A stretch of DNA of 10,470 nt from JAZDJJ01 sp043804035 (GTDB lineage: Bacteria > Bacteroidota > Bacteroidia > Palsa-948). The DNA is taken from positions 1 through 10,470 of the forward strand of contig JAZDJJ010000163.1 in assembly GCA_043804035.1 (NCBI GenBank), in the 5' to 3' direction. This document shows positions 1-5,230 of the stretch, in pieces (positions within the stretch are counted from its first letter, which is position 1; every line of letters starts with the position of its first letter). The translations under genes and the position numbers were made by a program. A model generated the notes under the pieces. It searched no databases, was not told the origin of the DNA, and worked only from the letters and a program-made list of their open reading frames with translations.

Positions 1-1
1 T

Positions 2-487
2 ATGACTAAGCGGGACAAGCAAATAATTGACTTTAATAAGTCGCAGAACAGCACACGTCTGTATGATGAAGAATTGTTTGCTTCCGAAACAGATGCCAAG
101 AGGGTACTGCATAAAATTGTAGAACATCCGAGTTTTATACTCAGCGATGGCGAAGATATGGGCTTTATTGTAAATAAAACATTACCCGACCCAAACACGT
201 CAAAAGCACAAATCACCGGCGTTACGGCTACGCCTGACTATGTTAGTATTAATTGGGTAAAAAGTATCTTTGACGGAGTATCTATTTATGGTAGTTACGA
301 TGGACAGAACTTTTCTCGATTAGACAAAGATAGTCGTTCGCCTTACGAAGATACCCGTAAAAACAAAACCAACACTCCCGAAACACGCTATTACAAAGCA
401 CGATTTTTATTAGCGGATAAAGAAGTAGGAGTAGAATCAGACATAGTAAAAGTACTGACAGAAATTTATGCTCCATTGGAGGGGTGA
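2..487 (+). CDS. Hypothetical protein with Fn3-like C-terminal domain, probably truncated at the 5' end
   Basis: I do not recognise a named family. The frame encodes 161 residues ending in TGA. The first ATG lies at the very edge of the window, so it may be an internal methionine of a longer protein. Residues about 1-60 are charged and probably helical. Residues about 65-160 look like one beta-sandwich: alternating hydrophobic strands, an 'INWVKSIFDGVSIYGSYDG' stretch, then 'TRYYKARFLLADKEVGVESDIVKV', which resembles the closing strands of a fibronectin type III-like fold. No signal peptide or membrane segment is visible in the part seen. Similar Fn3-like tails occur in uncharacterised Bacteroidota proteins, but that is recollection rather than a search. 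The gene is followed directly by repeat DNA with no terminator hairpin visible. Confidence is good that it is coding and low for any role. Confidence 0.7.
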   Translation: MTKRDKQIIDFNKSQNSTRLYDEELFASETDAKRVLHKIVEHPSFILSDGEDMGFIVNKTLPDPNTSKAQITGVTATPDYVSINWVKSIFDGVSIYGSYDGQNFSRLDKDSRSPYEDTRKNKTNTPETRYYKARFLLADKEVGVESDIVKVLTEIYAPLEG

Positions 488-490
488 GAA

Positions 491-523
491 AAAAGCGAAA
501 AGTGAAAAGTGAAAAGTGAAAAG
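491..523. repeat. 7-bp tandem repeat, AAAAGYG
   Basis: One copy of AAAAGCG (491-497) is followed by three of AAAAGTG (498-518) and a partial AAAAG (519-523). It starts 4 bp after the stop codon of the upstream gene. Confidence 0.9.
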
Positions 524-576
524 AAAATTGTATTCAATAATCAATAATAAATAATCAATTCTTAATAGTCAATAGT

Positions 577-596
577 TCGGCTTGGTTCGGCTTGGC
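577..596. repeat. 10-bp tandem doublet TTCGGCTTGG
   Basis: TTCGGCTTGG occurs at 577-586 and again at 587-596. Its last bases run into the first unit of the adjacent 14-bp array. Confidence 0.85.
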
Positions 597-670
597 TCAC
601 CAACCGTCGCTCACCAACCGTCGCTCACCAACCGTCGCTCACCAACCGTCGCTCACCAACCGTCGCTCAC
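595..670. repeat. GC-rich 14-bp tandem array, GCTCACCAACCGTC x 5.4
   Basis: Five identical copies run at 595-608, 609-622, 623-636, 637-650 and 651-664, followed by a partial GCTCAC at 665-670. The copies are head to tail without spacers, so this is a minisatellite and not a CRISPR array. The unit is not a multiple of 3 and no frame is kept, which argues against coding. Perfect identity suggests recent expansion or ongoing slippage. Confidence 0.95.
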
Positions 671-671
671 T

Positions 672-698
672 ACCTGTCTGCCGTCTGCACAGGCAGGC
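672..698. repeat. GC-rich dispersed element, half copy of the element at 10282-10333
   Basis: ACCTGTCTGC (672-681) and GCACAGGCAG (687-696) are also present, in the same order and nearly the same spacing, at 10296-10305 and 10312-10321. This copy lacks the outer two arms found there. It can still fold on its own through CTGCC (678-682) and GGCAG (692-696), extended by a G-T and a G-C pair. It is probably a family of dispersed palindromic elements. Confidence 0.7.
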
Positions 699-733
699 AA
701 GTAATCAATAATAAATAATCAATTCTTAATAGT

Positions 734-775
734 CAATAATCAATAATCAATAATCAATAATCAATAATCAATAAT
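734..775. repeat. 7-bp tandem repeat, CAATAAT x 6
   Basis: Six perfect consecutive copies of CAATAAT. The first copy overlaps the end of the second 37-bp direct-repeat unit. Confidence 0.95.
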
Positions 776-812
776 AAATAATAAATGGTTAGAAAATGGC
801 TGACCACCAAAC

Positions 813-971
813 ATGACAAACAAAACGTGGAGTTCAGAAACCACTCAAAAAAACGGACTGTCCCGATGGCTATCGGGAGGCGTATTCCGAAAAGCCCAAC
901 GAGTAGGAGAAAAAACAAAACCAAATCTAAAAAAGTCCCGAGAGTACAGTCTCTGGCACAAAAACAAATGA
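813..971 (+). CDS. Possible small ORF of 52 codons overlapping the cargo gene start
   Basis: Reading from ATG 813-815 gives 52 residues, beginning MTNKTWSSETTQKNG and ending KSREYSLWHKNK, then TGA at 969-971. The stop overlaps the probable ATG of the next gene (968-970) as ATGA, an arrangement often seen in translationally coupled genes. The peptide is basic, has three tryptophans and no signal peptide or membrane helix. The other frame over the same bases (from 785, in frame with the cargo gene) gives an unusually Lys/Arg-rich extension that would bury the signal peptide, so I prefer this frame if anything here is translated. Against it: the ORF contains a TCCCGAT/ATCGGGA hairpin, a common kind of dispersed non-coding element, and no RBS is visible. 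I do not know a family for it. Confidence 0.3.
   Translation: MTNKTWSSETTQKNGLSRWLSGGVFRKAQRVGEKTKPNLKKSREYSLWHKNK
861..878. repeat. Perfect stem-loop TCCCGAT-GGCT-ATCGGGA
   Basis: A 7-bp perfect inverted repeat with a 4-nt loop, upstream of the cargo gene. It has no T tract and so is not a typical terminator. Short palindromes of this TCCCGAT type are scattered in many Bacteroidota genomes, as far as I recall. Confidence 0.75.
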
Positions 972-2386
972 GAGAGCAGTTCTTTCTGCTGTCTTTAGCA
1001 TTTATTGCTATTACAGCATTCGGACAAAATTCTATTCCTAATGGAAATTTTGAAACATGGACTTCGGGTACTTATGATTACCCACAAAATTATCCTTACA
1101 CATCAAACGCAGATAATTTTTTTCGGTACCAAATTCCTTTCAATGTTACTAAAACAACAAATGCTTATCATGGTACTTATGCTGTGCAACTTATTTCCAA
1201 TGTATCGTATGGTGATACAAGTTTTGGCTATTTTATAAACACAAGACCTAATGACAAGGACATTAATATGTGGACAGGAGGAATCCCTTATAGCCAAAAG
1301 CCGACAGGAATAAGGGGATATTATAAATACAATGTCGCTACTGCCGACTCAGCAACAATAATTGCGGCTTTTAGCAAAGCAGGAAGTAATATAGGGACTT
1401 ACATTTTCAAAATAGGTGGAGTTCATAGCACTTACACATTGTTTAACCTTACTTTTAGTCCTGCTCTTCCTGTAATTCCAGATTCAGTGATATTTGCTGC
1501 CAGTTCAAGTAATATAATGACTAATATTGTTCAAGGAAGTACACTGATATTAGACAGCGTGTCATTTACAGGAGTGAGCAGCCAGCCCGCTTTGATGAAT
1601 GGTGATTTTGAATTGTGGCAAAGCCAAACACTTTACAAACTTAATAACTGGTATTTTGAGGACTATCAGGAAAATATGATGATCAGAACTACTGACAAAG
1701 TTGCTGGAGATTATGCCATAGAATTAAAAACTTATCTTGGAAATAACAATGGTAACCCCTGTGCCCGTGCGGGAAGAATTTCAACAGGATATTATCCTAA
1801 TAATTGTCATAATAATTGTACTGAAATGGGCGGTTATCCTTTTTCCAACAAAGTAGATACTTTGGCATTTTGGTATAAATATTTACCCTCGGGAAACGAC
1901 AGCGCTGAAATAAATTTAAATTTTAAAAAGAGCGGTTCTAATATTAATCAGAGAGGGATGCGTCTTCACGCCTCAGCAAATTATAAATATGTAGAAATGC
2001 CTTTTGATATCGGACAGACCCCAGATACCGTGATTGTAGATATACAATCTTCAATATGAAAGGACTCCTTGGTTTCTTTTGTCGGATCAGATTTTAAAAT
2101 TGATGAGATACATTTCAAATCACAGCCACTGAATACTGGCATTTTTAATTATGAAAATCTCAATACTATAAGCGTTTATCCTAATCCTGCCACCGATAAC
2201 ATAATTATAGAAAGCCCGCAAAAAGCAGAAATAGAAATTGTAAATTTACAAGGACAACTAATAAAATACCTTGTAGCAAACAACAATAAAACAACTATTG
2301 ATATTTCGGAATTGCCAGGCGGGATGTATTTTATAAAAGCGAAAACAGAAAAAGGAATTGCGATAGAGAAGTTTGTAAAAGAATAA
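968..2386 (+). pseudogene. Secreted T9SS cargo protein with two duplicated beta domains, interrupted by an in-frame UGA
   Basis: From ATG 968 the protein starts with a clear Sec signal peptide (MREQFFLLSLAFIAITAFG, cut near residue 19-20). Two related domains follow, each opening with an NG(N/D)FE-x-W motif: residues about 24-205 and about 210 onward. They look like carbohydrate-binding-type beta-sandwiches. TGA at 2057-2059 (codon 364) stops translation, but the same frame continues to TAA 2384-2386. The part after the stop completes domain 2 ('VGSDFKIDEIHF' matches 'QGSTLILDSVSF' of domain 1). It then gives a classic T9SS type A sorting domain (residues about 400-471: 'SVYPNPATDN', 'NLQGQLI', 'LPGGMYFIKA', final KFVKE). 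A TGG to TGA change is plausible. The shortened product would lack the T9SS export signal and probably stay in the periplasm. The frame is open upstream to 785, but the signal peptide supports 968. No RBS is visible. A sequencing error or UGA readthrough are alternatives. Confidence 0.8.
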
Positions 2387-2397
2387 TTTCTTGAGTG

Positions 2398-2418
2398 ATG
2401 CTGAAATAAATTCAGCAT
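2398..2418. repeat. Stem-loop ATGCTGAA-ATAAA-TTCAGCAT
   Basis: An 8-bp perfect inverted repeat with a 5-nt loop, 12 bp after the cargo gene stop. It has no T tract, so it is more likely a dispersed palindromic element of the 'ATGCTGAA...TTCAGCAT' type seen widely in Bacteroidota than a terminator. It could still protect the 3' end of an mRNA. Confidence 0.7.
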
Positions 2419-2450
2419 GACAATAAGGTCATTAATAATTTTTCAAAGAA

Positions 2451-2480
2451 AAAGGGGCGAAAAGTTTCGCCCTTTTTTTA
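2451..2480. terminator. Bidirectional intrinsic terminator between convergent genes
   Basis: GGGCGAA (2455-2461) pairs with TTCGCCC (2466-2472) across a 4-nt AAGT loop. Flanking A and T runs extend the stem. On the plus strand it is followed by seven Ts (2473-2479), and on the minus strand by five Ts. It lies between the cargo gene (plus) and sucD (minus), so it can end both transcripts. Confidence 0.85.
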
Positions 2481-2547
2481 TTTACTTTTTTCTATACCTA
2501 TATTTCGGCAATATTTTCGGCAAGATCAATAACCATCTCACTACAAG

Positions 2548-2588
2548 TCCTGAACCCCGGCTTTCGCCAGGGCAGAATTGTTTCAGGA
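2548..2588. repeat. Nested palindromic element just downstream of sucD
   Basis: TCCTGAA (2548-2554) pairs with TTCAGGA (2582-2588). Inside, CCC-C-GGC (2555-2561) pairs with GCC-A-GGG (2566-2572) around a TTTC loop, with one mismatch. It is GC-rich compared with its surroundings and lies 6-46 bp beyond the sucD stop codon. There is no T tract in the sucD direction, so it is probably a dispersed element or mRNA 3'-end structure rather than a terminator. Confidence 0.6.
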
Positions 2589-2593
2589 TTTAA

Positions 2594-3502
2594 TTATTTT
2601 GCAACTACCTGTGGATAGGAGAACTTGCCATTTTTTTTTAATGTCATCGCCATCATCTTTCCAATTACAGCAGGAGAATCCGCTACTTGAATTCCGCATT
2701 GATGCATGATTTTTATTTTCGCTGCTGCTGTATCATCTGCACCGCCAATGATGGCGCCTGCATGTCCCATTCTGCGACCAGGAGGAGCAGTTTGTCCGGC
2801 AATAAATCCTACAACGGGCTTTGTGCCATTCTCCTTTATATAATAGGCAGCATCATTTTCCATCGTTCCGCCAATCTCTCCAATCATTATTATTCCTTCG
2901 GTGGCAGAATCGTTCATCAAAAGTTCAATGGCTTCTTTGAGGGTGGTACCAGGAATTGGATCTCCTCCTATTCCGATGCAAGTTGATTGTCCTAATCCGA
3001 TTTTTGTTACTTGGTCAACGGCTTCGTAAGTGAGCGTGCCAGAGCGTGAAACAATTCCAATAGTACCGAGTTTATGAATGGAACCCGGCATGATTCCAAC
3101 TTTTGCTTCTCCGGGAGTTATGATGCCCGGACAATTTGGTCCGATGAGATAACATTTTTTATCTCTTAAATATTCTTTTACATAAATCATATCTTTAATA
3201 GGAATTCCTTCTGTGATACAGACGATGACTTTTATTTCGGCTTCAGCAGCTTCCATTATCGCATCAGCAGCAAAGAATGGCGGAACAAAAATTATAGATA
3301 CATCTGCACCTGTATCACGCACTGCATCATCAACTGTGTTGAACACCGGTTTATTCAAATGTTTGCTTCCGCCTTTACCGGGAGTAATTCCACCGACAAT
3401 ATTAGTTCCATACTTAAGCATCTTGGCAGCGTGAAAAGTTCCTTCGGTGCCGGTAAAACCTTGCACGAGGACACGGGAATGTTTGTTTACAAGTACACTC
3501 AT
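2594..3502 (-). CDS. sucD: Succinyl-CoA ligase (ADP/GDP-forming), alpha subunit
   Basis: SucD pairs with SucC to interconvert succinyl-CoA and succinate with substrate-level phosphorylation of ADP or GDP in the TCA cycle (cytoplasm). The 302-residue product is slightly longer than the roughly 290 usual for the family. The N-terminal Rossmann CoA-binding domain carries GFTGTEGTFHA (15-25). GPNCPG is at 121-126, the phosphate-handling loop SRSGTLTYE at 152-160, and GIGGDPIPG at 177-185. The phosphorylated histidine is H247 in GHAGAI, corresponding to the active-site His of E. coli SucD. The start is the ATG at 3500-3502, beginning MSVLVNKHSRVLVQGFTG, which is normal for the family. sucC is not adjacent in this window; on this strand the next gene upstream (mnmE) is divergent, so sucD is probably transcribed alone. 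All key residues are intact. Confidence 0.97.
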   Translation of the reverse strand: MSVLVNKHSRVLVQGFTGTEGTFHAAKMLKYGTNIVGGITPGKGGSKHLNKPVFNTVDDAVRDTGADVSIIFVPPFFAADAIMEAAEAEIKVIVCITEGIPIKDMIYVKEYLRDKKCYLIGPNCPGIITPGEAKVGIMPGSIHKLGTIGIVSRSGTLTYEAVDQVTKIGLGQSTCIGIGGDPIPGTTLKEAIELLMNDSATEGIIMIGEIGGTMENDAAYYIKENGTKPVVGFIAGQTAPPGRRMGHAGAIIGGADDTAAAKIKIMHQCGIQVADSPAVIGKMMAMTLKKNGKFSYPQVVAK

Positions 3503-3577
3503 AAAAAATTAAAAATTAAGATTAAAATTAAAAATTTATAACTTGCAATATTACATATTTAATAATTATATGTGCGA
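3503..3577. promoter_or_regulatory. Divergent sucD/mnmE intergenic region
   Basis: These 75 very AT-rich bases must hold the start signals for both genes. On the minus strand TAATATTG (3553 to 3546) is one mismatch from the TAnnTTTG -7 box and would leave a leader of roughly 35-40 nt for sucD; no clear -33 box is visible. ACATAT (3553-3558) and ATATGT (3568-3573) form a 6-bp dyad with a 9-nt spacer next to the mnmE start, which could be an operator or simply AT-rich chance. A 7-bp AAAAATT doublet (3504-3517) with degenerate copies up to 3536 lies next to the sucD start. Confidence 0.4.
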
Positions 3578-4978
3578 ATGGAAAATTCTCCTCTAAATAC
3601 CGATACGATTGCTGCTGTTGCTACTGCTCATGGCACAGGTGCTGTAGCAATGATTCGCATTTCAGGAAAAGATTCTTTTACTATTTGTGATAAGATATTT
3701 CGTCTAAAGAAAACAAAAAACTTTTCTGCTTCCAAATGTAAAACACAAACCATTCACTTCGGAGAAATATTTTTTGAAGATGTGGTATTAGATGATGTGC
3801 TGATAAGCATTTTCAAATCACCACATTCATATACAGGAGAAGATGTGATTGAAATTTCATGTCATGGCTCTCCTTACATCCAGCAGCAAATTCTTCAGTT
3901 ATTGATTCGTCATAATGCGCGGTTTGCTAATGCAGGTGAATTTACTTTGCGGGCATTCCTCAACGGAAAATTTGATTTGTCGCAAGCAGAAGCTGTTGCT
4001 GATATAGTTTCGGCTAATTCGTCGGCTTCACATCGGGCGGCTATGCTACAAATGCGCGATGGTTTTTCAAATAAAATAAAATTATTGAGAAATAATCTCA
4101 TCAACTTCAGTTCTTTGATAGAACTTGAATTGGATTTCAGCGAAGAAGATGTGGAGTTTGCAAGTCGTTATGATTTAAGGCAATTGATTCTTTCTATTCA
4201 GCAAGTGGTTCAGGAACTGATTCAATCATTTGAGATGGGAAATGTAATTAAGAATGGAGTTCCTGTTTGCATTGCCGGAAGAACAAACGCCGGAAAGTCC
4301 ACCCTGATGAATGCACTATTGGAAGAAGAAAGAGCCATCGTGTCGGAAATACCGGGAACTACAAGAGATGTAATTGAAGATGAAATTGTGATTGACGGAG
4401 TGCAATTTCGTTTTATGGATACAGCAGGTATACAGGAAACAACCGACAAAATAGAATCCATAGGAATTCTTAAAACATTCGAAAAAATCCGTGAAGCATT
4501 TATTGTCATTTATCTTTTTGATATACATAATACGAGCATCAGTGAATTGAAAAATGAAATTGAAATACTAAAACAAAATATTAACAATGGTACTATCATC
4601 ATTGTAGGAAATAAGATTGATAAAGGAAATATCATTTATATAAAAAAAGAATTTGAATCATTTAATAATATTCTTTTTATATCGGCAAAAGAAAAAAATA
4701 ATCTTAATGAATTAAAGAAATGTCTCATCCATATTTTTGACAGTAAGGTATCTGATATTCCCGGACACATTATCACTAACATTCGCCACTTTGAAGTGTT
4801 GTGTAACACGCGAAATGCTCTTGCAAATATTATACAAGGCATTGACAATAAAATTTCGGGAGAGTTAATTGCAAATGATATCCGAAATGCACTGTATCAT
4901 TTAGGACTAATTACAGGTGAAATTACAACTGATGATATTTTAAAAAACATTTTTGAAAAATTTTGTATCGGGAAGTAG
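3578..4978 (+). CDS. mnmE: tRNA modification GTPase MnmE (TrmE)
   Basis: MnmE works with MnmG to install the (carboxymethyl)aminomethyl group on C5 of the wobble uridine of certain tRNAs. The 466-residue protein has the whole family layout. The N-terminal folate-binding domain (about 1-118) includes DTIAAVATAHGTGAVAMIRISG. A helical domain follows, and then an inserted Ras-like G domain (about 225-385): G1 GRTNAGKS at 234-241, G2 TTRD at 261-264, G3 DTAG at 281-284, G4 NKID at 345-348 and G5 SAK at 369-371. The C-terminal helical part ends in FCIGK (462-466), with the conserved Cys463. The P-loop has Thr where many homologues have Pro, which should be tolerated. ATG 3578 is chosen over an in-frame GTG at 3572 because MENSPLNTDTIAA fits the usual N terminus. 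Stop is TAG. Confidence 0.97.
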   Translation: MENSPLNTDTIAAVATAHGTGAVAMIRISGKDSFTICDKIFRLKKTKNFSASKCKTQTIHFGEIFFEDVVLDDVLISIFKSPHSYTGEDVIEISCHGSPYIQQQILQLLIRHNARFANAGEFTLRAFLNGKFDLSQAEAVADIVSANSSASHRAAMLQMRDGFSNKIKLLRNNLINFSSLIELELDFSEEDVEFASRYDLRQLILSIQQVVQELIQSFEMGNVIKNGVPVCIAGRTNAGKSTLMNALLEEERAIVSEIPGTTRDVIEDEIVIDGVQFRFMDTAGIQETTDKIESIGILKTFEKIREAFIVIYLFDIHNTSISELKNEIEILKQNINNGTIIIVGNKIDKGNIIYIKKEFESFNNILFISAKEKNNLNELKKCLIHIFDSKVSDIPGHIITNIRHFEVLCNTRNALANIIQGIDNKISGELIANDIRNALYHLGLITGEITTDDILKNIFEKFCIGK

Positions 4979-5062
4979 CCATCTTTGATTTCTATTCTAT
5001 TGTTATGTGTATAAACAAAAGAATTTAATTTTTGGAAAATATTTTTGGGATATACTTCACGC

Positions 5063-5092
5063 AACTTCTCTATACGAGCAAGAAAAATTGAA
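5063..5092. repeat. Dispersed 30-bp sequence, second copy at 10121-10150
   Basis: The 30 bases starting AACTTCTCTATACGAGCA match 10121-10150 with a few substitutions. The core TCTCTATACGAGCA (5067-5080) is also present as an exact reverse complement at 10164-10177. Only one arm of the hairpin seen there is present here, so this may be a half or decayed copy. Confidence 0.65.
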
Positions 5093-5094
5093 CA

Positions 5095-5114
5095 ACGAAT
5101 TACGAATTATGAAT
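5095..5114. repeat. 7-bp tandem repeat, ACGAATT
   Basis: ACGAATT occurs at 5095-5101 and 5102-5108, followed by a degenerate ATGAAT (5109-5114). Confidence 0.7.
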
Positions 5115-5177
5115 ACAGAAGTTTAGTGCAGTTCAAAAAAAACGTAAAGTATAACATAATGATATGGTTTTTTTTTA

Positions 5178-5185
5178 TACTTTTG
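5178..5185 (+). promoter_or_regulatory. phaC: TAnnTTTG -7 box upstream of phaC
   Basis: TACTTTTG matches the Bacteroidota -7 consensus exactly and lies 45 bp before the phaC ATG, implying a leader of about 40 nt. No TTTG-type -33 box sits at the usual 19-21 bp distance, so the assignment rests on one element in an AT-rich region. Confidence 0.45.
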
Positions 5186-5230
5186 ATAATAAATTATTCA
5201 ACAAGTTAAAATTATAATAAAACTAAAAAT

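Larger units (their letters stand above)
538..738. repeat. Perfect 37-bp direct repeat (538-574 and 702-738) flanking a 127-bp GC-rich segment
   Basis: The 37 bases at 538-574 recur identically at 702-738, an offset of 164 bp. Bases 537 and 701, and 575 and 739, differ, so the match limits are exact. Between the copies lies a GC-rich segment (575-701) with the 14-bp array and a small inverted-repeat element. The arrangement resembles a duplicated AT-rich unit bracketing an inserted or expanded segment. No transposase is present, and 37 bp is long for a target-site duplication, so replication slippage or recombination is at least as likely. Confidence 0.9.
488..812. other. Gene-free stretch built mostly of short tandem repeats
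   Basis: No reading frame here looks protein-like. The stretch is a mosaic of a 7-bp AAAAGTG run, one unit of a 37-bp direct repeat, a GC-rich segment with a 10-bp doublet and a 14-bp array, the second 37-bp unit, and a 7-bp CAATAAT run. The GC-rich core stands out against AT-rich surroundings. I see no TAnnTTTG box or terminator. The individual repeats are listed separately. Confidence 0.75.
4979..5230. other. Intergenic region mnmE-phaC, no gene seen
   Basis: No convincing frame and no strong terminator hairpin after mnmE. The region holds a dispersed sequence shared with 10121-10150, a short ACGAATT run and, near its end, a TAnnTTTG box that probably drives phaC. These are listed separately. 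Confidence 0.6.

Noticed and set aside
595..670. CRISPR array
   Set aside because: The 14-bp units are contiguous with no spacers and no cas gene is nearby.
785..967. N-terminal extension of the cargo gene from ATG 785
   Set aside because: It would put about 60 Lys/Arg-rich residues in front of a clear signal peptide and begins in tandem-repeat DNA; ATG 968 is far more plausible.
2057..2059. UGA recoded as an amino acid genome-wide
   Set aside because: phaC uses TGG for its tryptophans, the first gene ends in TGA at a sensible place, and no other gene in the window has an internal TGA.
2069..2386. Separate gene starting with TTG at 2069
   Set aside because: It is in the same frame as the preceding part and completes its second domain and T9SS signal; it is the tail of the interrupted gene, not an independent gene.
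3572..3577. GTG start for mnmE
   Set aside because: Adds only Met-Arg before an ATG that matches the usual MnmE N terminus and overlaps the ATATGT dyad arm.
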